Of a stretch of 64,000 nucleotides of DNA, positions 1-11,193 are shown piece after piece; position 1 is the first letter of the stretch; each line of letters starts with the position of its first letter. The translations under genes were made by a program, and so were the position numbers. Under the pieces are notes generated by a model that was given only the letters and a program-made list of their open reading frames with translations, did no database searches and had not been told where the DNA came from. The stretch comes from Gigaspora rosea (taxonomy: Eukaryota > Glomeromycota > Glomeromycetes > Diversisporales > Gigasporaceae). The stretch spans positions 87,148-151,147 of the forward strand of contig QKWP01000235.1 in the NCBI GenBank assembly GCA_003550325.1. Reading direction: 5' to 3'.

Positions 1-947
1 TTTAAAGCTCATCTTTTGTCTCAAAAGACAAGTATATATATATATATTTATTACGTTGGACTGGATTAAGTTTTTATTTGGAATTATTGTAGGTTAGAAA
101 TTATGATTATTTCAATTTTGTGACAACAAGAAAATCGACAATAAAAATTTCTTATGACTGAACCAATTTACAGTTATTCAAAAATTTTTGCCGAATAAAC
201 TATTATATTAAAACATAAACGTTCATCCGTCAAGCTATCGACCAATCAGAAAATTCATCATCACATTTAGCTTATTTTATGACAGTAAATTAGAAATAGA
301 CAAATTTTGATGCTGCAACTTACATTACGAAAGAAATAATGATATTCATATGCTTCACCAATCGTCATCAGTTTCATTATTCGTCATAGGTTTCGCCATT
401 CGTAGAATCGGTATCCATTTATCAATTAATAAAAAAAAAAAAACCAAAATAATAATAATCGTATTAATAATAATAAAGTAAAAAAATTAAAATAAATAAA
501 TAAATTAAAAGTGAATAAAAATGAATTACTATATTCTCACCTAAATATTAAATGCTAGCTAAATTTTCATACATTAAAGGAATATTTATATATTTTAACA
601 ATGTAATTAATAATTTTTGTATTCCCTGCGTAGAACACATCCGCATTTGTTTTTCGGCAACTGGTCGGTTGTCTTTGTTTAAATAGAATATAATAAGAAG
701 TTAATTATAACATTTTTTTTAAAAAAAATTATAAATTTACCTTTACCGGGTTTTTTCATGACCGTCATGCTCAGCCTGGTGGGTAGCACAGATCATTTCG
801 TAAAATTTTCAACATAACAAACTTGCATCCCCAAGTTATCCCTATCTTGTTTATGCATGTGAAATTCTTCTGCTACACCAATACAAAGAAGCTTAAAGAT
901 ATTGGCTTGAATTTCGGGTTCACTGAAGATTAAAATTTTTTTAGTCT

Positions 948-1000
948 ATTTAGAGAGGTGTTCCGTAATAGTTTATAGTTCGTATCACTAATATTTATAA
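948..1000. mobile_element. Decayed hAT-like MITE remnant in copy A
   Basis: This short stretch starts with TAGAGAGGTG and ends with ATCACTA followed by ATATTTAT. It occupies the same place in copy A as the 130-bp element at 60225-60354 in copy B. It is shortened here, so the insertion probably predates the segmental duplication. Confidence 0.5.
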
Positions 1001-1403
1001 CGAATTTCACGTGTTACGAAGTCATATCCTTGCTATTCAATACAGTGTTGAAGATAAATATCTATGAAAAAGACCAATGCAAATATCAATGTAATTATTA
1101 ATAATTATTATTATTATCATTGATAAATGCGCGATTCTTATTGTCATTATTAATAAATTATGTAATACGTATTTCATTGATATTCGTTTACAGCTGTTTT
1201 CAAAAAGATGTGGAAACCGATTTCCATAAATCCACATGGGGAATCAAAGAGTTTGGAAATTCTAACTAGTAAAAATTAAAGAAAATCTTGGAAATCTATA
1301 TTACTAAAGTTATAACTGTTTGTCCGCTTAAAGCAATCTGATTGATCGAATTTGGGTACCGTGATCAGGATCGTCATCAGTTGATCTATGCATATCGACC
1401 ATT

Positions 1404-1520
1404 GCACAATGTCCAATTGATTTCAATTTTTTTTGGACATATGTCTAATTGAAATTGGTCACATGTCCAATTGAAATTGGACATATGTCCAAAAAAAATT
1501 GAAATCAATTGGACATTGTG
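1404..1520. mobile_element. Hairpin MITE with CACAATGTCCAATTG arms
   Basis: The first about 30 bases are the exact reverse complement of the last about 30, and the centre holds further alternating GGACATATGTCC and CAATTGAAATTGG pieces. The right flank (GACATGCCATCCCTG) matches the right end of the element at 59391-59494, so the two belong to related families. Confidence 0.7.
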
Positions 1521-1937
1521 ACATGCCATCCCTGCTATATATATTAAAATTCAATTCTGACTGGTCAATTTCGGTACTTATATAACCAATCGTATACGTA
1601 ACCAAGTTCAGAAGTATTCTTGCTCATTTCAACAAAGTTCATTTACCCTAGAATGACAAGAATTGTTAATTAAACTATTAATAAAAAAATAACATGAATA
1701 TAAATTGTAGGTAATATAAAAAGTTTATATATTCTAACACGCATATATAAAACAAGTGCTAAAGTTTGATCAAAAACACAACCACTCGACGCGTACAATT
1801 CAATTTCAGTTATCGTGATCCGGTTCATTATTCATGAGTGCTGACTTATATTATTAAAAAAATAATATGTATTTGTTATAAAGATAAGTTTTCGAACTTT
1901 CGATTTTACCCCTTATTATTTACCAGATTAGGCTCTG

Positions 1938-2699
1938 CTTTACTGAAACTTAAAAAAAAGTATATATGTTTTTATAATAAAATAATAATATTTTGAAAAT
2001 ATAATAAATATGCTTTTATATAAAAAAATATTTTAATAATGTTTTTATAATATATTAATAATATAATAAAAATTTTAAAAATAAAATAAAAATTTAAATC
2101 TGTTTCAAAAATATTATAAAATTATTATAAAAACATTATTATTGTATTTTAAAAATAGTTTAAAATAAATTGTTTAAAAATATTTTAAAATATTATTTTA
2201 ATATTATTAAAAATATTATAAAAACATTATTGCTATATTTTAAAAATACTTTAAAATAAATTTTTTAAAAATGGTTTTAAAGCATTATTTTAATATTATC
2301 AAAATTATTATAAAAACATTCTTATTATATTTAAAAATAACTTTAAATAAAGTTTTAAAAATGGTTTTAAAACATTATTTTAATATATTAAAAATATCAT
2401 AAAAACATTATTATTATATTTTAAAAATAGTTTAAAATAAGCTTTTTAAAAATGTTTTTAAAACATTATTTTAATATTATCAAAATTATTATAAAAACAT
2501 TATTATTATTATTTAAAAAAACTTTAAAAAAAGTTTTTAAAAATGTTTTTATTAATATTACTAAAACAGTTTTAATATATATCATTTATATTATTATTAT
2601 TAACTTATAACTAGTAATTATTATGTTTTTTAAAATATAATAAAAACATAATAGATATATAATCATAATATTTTTAATTTTTTTATAGTTTCAGTAAAG
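1938..2699. mobile_element. AT-rich element with CTTTACTGAAACT ends
   Basis: The left edge reads CTTTACTGAAACT and the right edge AGTTTCAGTAAAG, an inverted pair of about 13 bp. The inside is nearly pure A/T and consists largely of the 91-bp tandem array at 2120-2560. No ORF or clear target duplication is seen. Confidence 0.45.
2120..2560. repeat. About 91-bp AT-only tandem repeat, five units
   Basis: The landmark ATAAAAACATT recurs near 2126, 2218, 2309, 2399 and 2490, a spacing of 90-92 bases. Each unit also carries TTAAAAATGGTTTTAAA and a TTATTTTAATATTAT block. Units differ by substitutions, so the array is not recent. Confidence 0.7.
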
Positions 2700-4345
2700 T
2701 ATAATATCATATACGATACGTAATCACAATCTTCATACTACAGTACATATAATATCATTTATCTATTAATAACGTCGTTATTATTCTTATATATGGGATC
2801 TTTGCTAAAAGAAAAAGAACTCCTTTTGGACTATAATAATCCTAAAAGCAAGAATTCCAATATGGTATGATCATCATGTGATTTACGATGTATCGAGTTA
2901 TCTACATTATAATCCGAAAGTTGCTAAAAATATTTAAAAAATTGGTATACTAAAACCAAGATATACCATAGATAACTAAGGGTTGAAAACATTTAATCGC
3001 ATAAAATTTTGCTTCTGCTTAGGTAGAATAATGTTAGTGTTAGGTTTGAATGTGATTTTGTTTGATTTTATGTTACATGACTTAAATTTTGATTTGACCA
3101 AATAATGAAAACTTTTCAGGGATGATGCTATGATGTTTGAATGACGTTGATCTTTTCGGAATGGTATTAAAACCAGTTAGGTTAAACCGTTAAACGAACG
3201 GATAATTTTTTTTAGTATACTATAGTTGAAGTTAAAATAAGTATAAATAAGGTAGCTACTTCACTATGTCACGCAAAATCAGAAACGTCATCATCTATAT
3301 AGTATTAAAATTTTATTCATCTTTCACTTTTAACCAATTTTGTTGACTAATTTTAGACCGTGTAATCTCTGTTGATCAAAAAAGGAAACAGACTATAACT
3401 TAGTGCCAATCGTTCAAATTTTGAACTCCTAAAAAGGAAATATCAATATGATGACAAGAAAAGTTTCTTACAAAATTTTAATTTAATCTATTACTCGCCA
3501 ATTAACTTAAAAGATAAACTTGAAAGTCCACAACCTCATTTTCTCTTTGCAGCACTCAAATTATTTTTATACATTTTAAGTTTATGTAGTACATTTAATT
3601 TTATTATTTCAATCTTAGATTACTTCAGGTTACTTTCGGGAATTCTCGGACCTTTACTCGAATTTTTGTCTCGTCTACTATGTTCACCTCTAATTATTCT
3701 AATTAAAAAAGATGACATATTACCTTTTCTTATTCATTTTATTTTTTATTCCAATTAACTATTTATCAATATCGTCGTTGATAATTTTACAATCATTTTG
3801 CATGCGTTCATGACATATCAAATTACTATGGAGATGAAACAATTTGGCCCATGTATTTAAGAAATATCATAGATAAGCATATTGTCGTTAAGATTAAAAT
3901 TATTTAGCTGCACAAAATTTTCTTTATACAGTTAGTTTAAACTAAATGGAATTAAACCCAAGTGGGTTAAACTGTTAGGCGCATTAAACGATTAATTGTT
4001 AAACAAAAAAACTTTTTTTCGAGGCGGTTTCAATTTTGATTGTAAAATAATATATAATTAAAATTAAATAAAAACTTTTAATAAAATAAAAAAGAAAATA
4101 CGAATAAAAAAATTAATTAAGCACGGACATTTGGACGTGCCTAACTACTAGTGTCTCAATTTCGAAATTGTGGCATTAGATATTCGAATTTCCCAATTAG
4201 TTTACCCTCCCGGTAGATAGATCTTCTCATTATTTTAGTATAGATAACTTCATTTCTATTTTTGTATAATTCATTGAATGTTAGTCAAAATTCGTGTAAA
4301 CTTGATGATTGACATATAATCACCCCTTTTTGTAAAATCTTCATA
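2700..4345. other. AT-rich DNA without recognisable gene
   Basis: No coding signal, RNA gene or clear repeat was recognised on either strand. A 60-base patch at 4165-4225 resembles the 3' part of the Cys-rich ORF at 61899-62084. Confidence 0.5.
4165..4225 (-). pseudogene. Fragment related to the Cys-rich ORF at 61899
   Basis: Read on the minus strand, this short stretch encodes a peptide containing GKLIGKFEYLM, matching GKLIGKSESSM at the C-terminus of the 61-residue ORF at 61899-62084. The upstream cysteine-rich part is absent. It is probably a fragment of a dispersed repeat. Confidence 0.4.
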
Positions 4346-4486
4346 ACACGTTAACGTGTAGCACGTATGCGTGTTAAGGGGCGCGGATTATAAACATTCT
4401 CAATAGCACGTCAACGTGCTAGGCTTAGTTGTACCGTCACGTAGCGTGTTAAACAACACGTTAACGTGTCAAACAACACATCAACG
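4346..4486. repeat. Cluster of CACGTTAACGTG palindromes
   Basis: Perfect or near copies of AACACGTTAACGTGT, each itself palindromic, occur about six times in 140 bases, with variants such as CACGTCAACGTG and CACGTAGCGTG. The cluster lies near the right end of the 3.6 kb insertion. It could be a subterminal transposase-binding array or transcription-factor sites; no experimental link can be made from sequence. Confidence 0.6.
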
Positions 4487-5918
4487 TGTTGTATATTAAA
4501 TTCAAAAGTATATGAACGAATGAATTTGACTTCAATAAAGAGAGAGACCACGATCCAATACGATAGAATCCAACACTAATACAATACAATACAATAGAAT
4601 AAAAGTAGAAAAGTTTCCTTCGATTTTACTTAAAGAAAATAAAGGAAGTAAGCTAGTGTAGTGCTGAAGATACCTTTATTCGAGTAAATCAAAAACTTAT
4701 CTCCTAGTAACTATTAGAGTTAAATTGGTAAAACGTATACGCTCTCCCACCTTAATAGTTACACTAGTCTTGCTAATTTCCCGTAAAATGGTGATCTGCA
4801 CTGTTCCACATCTTTTTGAAAACAGCTATATTATTACCGTATTTACCCAATGCCCGGTGAATCTTTTCGGGATAGACAATTTAAGAATTAATTTGAAGAA
4901 TTAATTTGAAGAATGAAATGGAAAAACCGGCGTTCGATCATTTTCTATCAATTTTAAGAATTTTAATTCAAGCAAGTATCAATTTTTATAATAAATTCAC
5001 TTAATAAAATATTGAAATTTTTTATATTTAAAAAAATTAATTCATTAAAGATCTAATGCTCTAAAAATAGAATAACAACCAATTAGAAGACTGTCGATTT
5101 AACTTGGAAAATTGAATTCAAGTACAGTATATATAACCTTGTTCGTGAAAAAATTTATAACAATACTTATAAATAAATCAAAAATTTTTATTTGTTTTAT
5201 ATATTATTTCGTTTGAATTCATGCAAAAATGAGGCTTGATCTACGATTTGGCTCTACTAGTAAGTAAATTTTTACATGTTTGAACTAGGAACCGGTGTTA
5301 TTTCTTGTATATTAAAATATCAAAAAAGAAAGTGACCGATTTTCAGATAGACGTTGCGTGTTCTATGAAATAATTTTCAATAAAATTGTAATAATTGATT
5401 ATCGATTTAAATATGAACACTTACTATTTATCATCATGACTCTTCGATATATTCGATTTTTACCTTATTTCTTATCTATCTATTCATGGTTCATCTAGTC
5501 AAAAATTAGGTCTGACTAAGTTTAGTAATATTAATAAGATAAACTTAAATAGCTTATACTAAATAAGATTAGTATTCTAAGTTTTAATTATATAACAAGG
5601 TTAAAAATGTAATGCTGAGGGAGCTTTTTACATAATTGTATTGATTAGTAAGAAATGATTAAGTTACGAATATAATGTCAAATAATCAAGAAATTTGAAT
5701 TATTTTTTTTATATATTATATCGATTAATAGCTTGTCTATTCAAATAAAGTATTTAGAGCATAAAATTATAGATTTATTTTTATATTTAGGCATTTGCAT
5801 TTAATAAGATTATGTAGATGTATTTATTTAATATCGAATTGTAAGTTTGTAATATACTTGATCGTGTTATTGTGAGTTTTTGCTTTTACAATATATGTAT
5901 TATGGCGGATTTGTAATA

Positions 5919-7239
5919 TAGTCAGACCTCTCTAAGTGCACGCCCTTGGGACCACACTTTGATAACGTGCATATAGAGAATAATAAGAAAAAATGCATTC
6001 ATAGAGGTCAAGTATATATTTGGGCCGGCACTTGAGCGTGCACTTAGAGAGGGTGTGCACCAAACATGGCGTCGAAACGAAACATACCCGAAACTAGTTT
6101 CGGAAAGGTTCTAATCCGAATCTATTTTCGGATTTTTTTAAAAAAATCGAAACTCTGAAACCCGAAACCCGAAACTATAATCCGAAACCCAAACCTATAA
6201 TCCGATACTCAAAAATATAATATTGAAGCCTTTAAAATTTATTATAAAGTTGATTTATTTTTAATGAACCCAAAATGTAAAATTATTCTTGAATAAATTA
6301 TAACATACATTAAATAGATCATTTTTTAATTATGTTTTTTTTTTTCACTGCCTCGGTTTGTTCAGGTTTTTTTTTAAAGCTGGTCAACTTTTTATTTTTA
6401 ATATCATACCGTTATTACAACTGATTTCAAAATTCTAGGGCGATATAAAAATTTGCCAATAATGAATCGATAAGTATTTGATGACTTTTGATACCAACAA
6501 TTTATGTATTTATCAATTCTATCATTAGTAAATATGGATGTATTAATTTACTTATTATTACTTGATATTGTATCCAGCTTTTACGTAGTAAGTAAAAAAA
6601 ACTGATGCTTGCAAAGCAACCTTGATTGTCAGAATGTAAACTCCGGAATTATACCTTTCATGTTATACAGTACTTGTGAATTATAACAACAAAAGGACTG
6701 CACGCATGCAATAAACTGTTGAATGCATTCCAGCCCAAATAGCGCTGGCCATTCAAATTTTATTGTATTCTTTAAGGAGATATATAACATACATCAACGC
6801 GATTAATGTATATTGAAGAGATACATAGCATACATCAGTGCATTTGAAAGAGATAAATAATACATTAATGCAATAAAATGTATATAGTAGTTTTTGGTGT
6901 TCAGGTGAGGTTTCGGGTTTCGAATGAGGTTTCGGATGTCGGGTGAGGTTTCGAGTTTTGGATAAGGTTTCGGAAGTTATAATCCGAAGCCCGAAACTTT
7001 CGGATTTGGCACAAAAGGGTTACGGCGCCAACTTTGGAGAGAATAAACAAATAAATTGTTGATGTTTTGGCAGTTTCGGGGTTTCGGTTGAGGTTTCGGG
7101 TTTCGGTCGAGGTTTCGAATTTCGGATAAGGTTTCGGATGCTATAATCCGAAACCCGAAACTTTCGGAATCACCAAAAAAGGTTTCGGTGCCATCTCTGG
7201 TGTGCACTTATAGAGGGTGCACTTATAGAGGTCTGATTA
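5919..7239. mobile_element. pogo/Tigger-like non-autonomous element, TA-flanked
   Basis: The left end TAGTCAGACCTCTCTAAGTG and right end CACTTATAGAGGTCTGATTA are inverted repeats flanked by TA on both sides. CAGTCAGACCTC-type ends and TA duplications are typical of pogo/Tigger elements. Extra GTGCACTTA...GAGAGGGTG motifs lie inside. The original element is only about 180 bp; the rest is the hAT-like insertion 6061-7199. Confidence 0.75.
6061..7199. mobile_element. hAT-like non-autonomous element nested in pogo-like MITE
   Basis: It is bounded by exact 8-bp duplications GTGTGCAC (6053-6060 and 7200-7207). The right end read inward is CAGAGATGGCACCGAAACC; the left is CAAACATGGCGTCGAAACG. Both sides carry arrays of a private motif: CCGAAACCCGAAAC on the left and its complement GGTTTCGGGTTTCGG on the right. 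No transposase ORF is present. Length 1139 bp. Confidence 0.85.
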
Positions 7240-7671
7240 TACTCCAAAAGTTTGTAAAATTTGACCACAGATTGTGAGTCATTTAATTGACTTTACATAT
7301 ATGTAATGTTATTACTATGATCTATTGATGATATACTTTTGAACTTTCTGTTATCCATAAAATACTATCAATGTTAAATGAGGTTATTAAATTGTATGTT
7401 GATAAAATGGCTTATTTGAATTATATAGAAATTTAAAATAGGTTGCACTAATGGGAAAATGGGTTAGATGCATTGTTATTATATATCGGAGGTAATAATT
7501 TTTTTAGAGGGTTCAATCTTAAAAGACAAATAATAAAAATTGTCCTTAAAACTTAAATTGGAGGACTAGTAATTGTCGAGATCATAATTTAAAATGAAAT
7601 CTACATTTTATACTTAACCTGCTAGTCTTCTAAAACCCATTAATACTTGTTTATTATAATTTTTTTTAAAA

Positions 7672-7704
7672 CTAACCCTAACCCTAAACCCCTAACCCTA
7701 AAAG
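7672..7704. repeat. Short interstitial telomere-like tract
   Basis: CTAACCCTAACCCTAAACCC followed by CTAACCCTAAAA is an imperfect CCCTAA run. Similar short tracts occur near 9860, 26172, 31157, 32212 and 61703, mostly inside or beside repeats. They are too short and imperfect to be a telomere. Confidence 0.55.
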
Positions 7705-7707
7705 ATG

Positions 7708-9502
7708 CACCCCAAAAAAATTTAGTTTTCAAGATTTTATACTATTATTTCATTTTAATCTGGATTTCATTATGATCTGTCACAATAATTAGTTAAATTT
7801 GACGTCATAATGATAGTATGGGTAAATTAAGAATTTAACTATATTTATTATGAATATCGGTTTATAGTATTTATATTTTTTATTTTTATTTATTTTTTTA
7901 TTTTGTTAGAGGGTTTGCTGGTATGGTTAATTGATAATCACTGATTATTGACCCGCTTGTGAACGATGTCACAAGGCGGTCCATATTGCGAGTCACTGGA
8001 CTTTTCGCAGAAAAGAGCAACAAAGAGGTCGAAGTACGATGCTCGAAAAGATCTGCTCACGTGACGTCCTGTGGCTTGTTCCACGACCCCATTCCCATAC
8101 TGTACTACGTCGTTTGCATAAAAGGACGTGACTGTAGATAGAAAGGTGTTGTGTGCGAGGAAGGGGCACATGACAAGACGAGACGAGCAATAATAATAAA
8201 GATTAACATTATTGTGGACGACTTTAATACATCGAAGGAAAAAATATGTGACTTTTGTTTGTTATGTATTAAATAAAGATTGTTTTATTAGGTAAGTTAA
8301 TCTAAATAGCTTATTTTTATTTTCATTATTTTATAATTTACAAGGTTAGGGTTGGCGCCCACGGCGCCTTTTTGAGTGATTTGATAATTAGATAAAATAT
8401 AATTAACGTATAGGTGTAATTTAGATTTATGAAAATTTATTGTAGAATAGTGAAATCCGTTAATGATCATCCATTAGGATAAATCCGCTTTTACTATATA
8501 ATAAAAATATAATAAAATGCGGATTTTATCCTAAGACAAAATTCATCATGTGTCACACTAATTTTCAAATCAGGCTCCCAAAAAAAATTCATTAATGCAA
8601 TGTAACATCCAATCATTCAATTAATCAATCAATTATCGTGATGTTGACTATTAGTGAACTTTGAGGCTCTGGCGAACTCATAGATAATAGCTGCTCGATA
8701 CATATGTATCGAGGCGATTTTTATAGGGCTGTCTCCAAATTTCCAGATCAGATGCGTCGGATCTAGGTCGGCATTTAGCCCTAGTTGTTGGCAAGTTTTA
8801 TAGCAAAATTATATATTTATGATATTGGAGCAAAATTGTTCAATTCCAATCCAACCGACCAAGATTCCGATGCGCTCCGACGTATCCCGACCCAGAATGT
8901 TGGGACCCCCCTGTATAAGTTTATCAGGCAGCTTTGTCTCGAAATCTATTCACCTGATCGAACAGTGATAGGCCCGGTTACGGTCACATGTTTGATCGAT
9001 CGGGAGATCCTTGTAGTAAGTATGTTAATTGGTGATGTAAGTATGTAGTAGTTAGTTATGCAATTAAGTTTAGTGGCATCAGTGAGTATGTAATAATTGC
9101 GTATATATGAGGTAATTGGATCATAGTATTTTAGTAAGCATGAGAAATTAATTTTGGTGGCTTTCGTTCTGGTTGCATCGACCTATCCCTCCCATATCTC
9201 AAGAACGATGCAACTGTTTTAATTGACCTCACATATGTAAGAATAGCTTGTCATGACGACACATAATTTGTAGTTTAAAAAAAAAGCCGATGCTCAGTAA
9301 ACTGTGTAGGTTGCTCGATATTTTTCTTCAATCATTATTTGCATCTACGGTAAATACCAACACTTCTTTTTGATATGTAATGTGTTATAACATATTTAGT
9401 TAGGACATTTTTTTATAGTGATCGTCATCACTTTAATCGAGACAAAAACCTGTTAAAGCATTGTTTGGTCAAACAATTCTTATACAATAAATATATAGGG
9501 AA
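7708..9502. other. Gene-poor stretch with a GC-richer island
   Basis: About 7940-8230 is clearly richer in G+C than its surroundings and contains a TATA-like CATAAAAGG near 8118, followed by AATAATAATAAAG. It looks like a promoter or 5' end fragment, perhaps of an LTR or old gene, but no convincing protein is encoded. A small inverted pair (TTAGGATAAATCCGC and its complement) lies at 8472-8536, and GGCGCCCACGGCGCC forms a short palindrome at 8354-8368. The rest shows nothing recognisable. Confidence 0.4.
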
Positions 9503-10756
9503 TTGCTATTTCCACCATGGTTACACAAGATTTTCTATTTTTAGAATTCAAAATAATATATGCATTTATGTTACACAAATGTCCAGTGCATTGTTTTTGC
9601 AAAAATAATTTTTGGTTACACGCCACTAATGTCGTTACCATTACACAAGTCTAATTTTGGTAATCTAACCCTGGGTCGGCCAGTATTAAGCTTAATGCTA
9701 GTGGGCACTATCATGATAATGCCCCCAGCGGGGTTAGACATAATTTCAGCCCACTCTAACCCTAAATACATCCAATCACAGTACATATATTGGTTACACA
9801 ACATATGCATCTAGTATATGTACTGTGATTGGATGTTGCTTCGAACAATTAGTTTTTAGGGTTCCCAGATTTAGGGTTAGGGTGTGCCAGAATTATGTCT
9901 AACCCCACTGGAGGCATTATCATGATAGTGCCCACCAGTGTTTAAAATTAGCATGCACATGATGCACATGTGCACATATATATTTTTATGTGCATAAAAT
10001 TTTAACAAGTTAAGTGCACAAATGTGCATCTAAAATTTTATAAAAATAATGCACAAAAAGTTATACGCAACAAAAAATTTTAAATTTTTATGCACAAAAA
10101 ATTATGTACATGAGAGAACTTTAAATTTTAATGCACAAAATATATTAATAATATATATTAACAAAATTAGTTATAATGATAATAATTTGTAATTTGCAAA
10201 TATACTACTTTCTAATTTAAGCAATTACTATTGCTATTACTATAAATAATACAGTAATATATAAATAATTGATTATCATATTACTACTAAGATTCAAAGA
10301 GGTAATTGTAGTATTTTTACAAAGTGAACTTGAAATAGATTTTACTCTTTCAATATTAATATAATTAAAGAGTGAATTCACATTTTACGGTAGCAAATAT
10401 TATGAGAACATGTGTGATAAAAATATATGTGCATGAAAAAATTTTTTTTACATGCACACATGTGCAACAGGTTGATTGTTTGTACACTCAAAACCTTTCC
10501 AATTCATGCACGCTGTGCATATAGTTTTAGATCTGAATTTTAAACACTGGTGCCCACTAGCATTAAGCTTAATGCCGGCCGACCCAGGGTTAGGTTACCA
10601 AAATTAGACTTGTGTAACGTTACACGACATTAGCAGCGTGTAACCAAAAATTATTTTTGCAAAAACAATGCACTGGGCCTTTGTGTAATATAAGTGCATA
10701 TTTTATTTTGAATTCTAAAAATAGAAAATCTTGTATAACCATAGTGGAAATAGCAA
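9503..10756. mobile_element. Long foldback element with about 300-bp arms
   Basis: The left end TTGCTATTTCCACCATGGTT and the right end AACCATAGTGGAAATAGCAA begin a long imperfect palindrome. The arms share landmarks such as CTAACCCTGGGTCGGCC, AAGCTTAATGC and the GGCACTATCATGATAATGCC block. The axis is near 9801, within a hairpin built of CCAATCACAGTACAT and its complement. The right arm is interrupted by the hAT-like insertion at 9936-10549. Removing the insertion leaves an element of about 630 bp. Target duplication is unclear. Confidence 0.85.
9936..10549. mobile_element. 614-bp hAT-like non-autonomous element
   Basis: It begins CAGTGTTTAAAATTAGCATG, ends AATTTTAAACACTG, and is flanked by the exact 8-bp duplication GTGCCCAC (9928-9935 and 10550-10557). 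CAGTG ends with 8-bp duplications are a hAT hallmark. The interior contains many copies of TGTGCACAT and ATGCACAAAA motifs in both orientations. No ORF is present. It split the right arm of the foldback element 9503-10756, so it is younger than that element. Confidence 0.9.
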
Positions 10757-10951
10757 GTTTCCATTATCATGATGTTTAAGTGCAGAAATTCACAGTTTTA
10801 TGCATTAGCTATATTGTCCAATCATATATAAGATTTTGCATACCACTTAACTTGCTATAATAAAGCTACTCATGAAAGATGCACCAATTAGATCTCTTCT
10901 AATAAGTGATACCATAAGATCTCTGGATTAGGTTTAACGTTAAAATCACGC

Positions 10952-11193
10952 CATATCGACGGATTTATGGAATTGAAATTGGGCCCTAAAAATGGTTCCC
11001 AAAATTTGATTGTTTACAAAAATTCATTGGTTAAATGATGATCAGATGATCAACAAATAACTGATCAATATAAATAAACCCATTAGATAAGCGCCAACCC
11101 ATTAGATCTTAGAGATAAGGTGGTTTGATTTGCAAAATTATATGAAAATTGGGGTCTTGAAAAATGGTCCAATTGTTTAAATCCGCCGATATG
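10952..11193. mobile_element. 242-bp MITE, copy 1 (CATATCGACGGATTTA ends)
   Basis: Left end CATATCGACGGATTTA and right end TAAATCCGCCGATATG are inverted. The interior, with GATCAACAAATAACTGATCA and AGATAAGC blocks, matches 37985-38213 in the same orientation, giving two dispersed copies. Confidence 0.8.

Larger units (their letters stand above)
1191..4827. mobile_element. 3.6 kb insertion with 24-bp terminal inverted repeats
   Basis: A 24-bp sequence beginning AGCTGTTTTCAAAAAGATGT (1192-1215) recurs as an exact reverse complement at 4804-4827. Copy B shows the uninterrupted site near 60662. TA occurs at both outer edges, compatible with a TA target duplication, but the flank is too AT-rich to be sure. 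No transposase ORF is visible inside. The content is AT-rich, with a tandem array at 2120-2560, a hairpin at 1404-1520 and a palindromic motif cluster at 4346-4486. Superfamily is unknown. Confidence 0.65.
1..5640. repeat. Segmental duplication copy A (GH30 upstream flank)
   Basis: The outer parts (about 1-1190 and 4830-5600) match 59131-61400 in the same order and orientation, with point changes and small indels; shared blocks include the stretches around 610-660, 745-850 and 5200-5590. In copy B this DNA lies directly upstream of the minus-strand GH30 gene. Base 1 here aligns with about 59131, so the matching start codon should lie roughly ten bases left of the window. Copy A is interrupted by the 1191-4827 insertion, which copy B lacks. 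Seen by direct comparison; the extent is approximate. Confidence 0.85.

Noticed and set aside
7672-7704. Telomere
   Set aside because: The CCCTAA run is only about 30 bases, imperfect and internal; similar scraps occur within several transposons in this window.
7938-8190. Several overlapping 60-77 codon frames in the GC-rich island
   Set aside because: Open frames occur in three frames on both strands with no domain, no conserved start context and no repeat at protein level; the GC content alone explains them.
8354-8375. GC-rich hairpin followed by T run as a terminator
   Set aside because: It resembles a bacterial intrinsic terminator, but this is a eukaryotic nuclear genome and no gene ends here.
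9560-9814. Opposed 84- and 64-codon open frames
   Set aside because: Both lie in the arm of a palindromic element; open frames on both strands follow from the inverted repeat.
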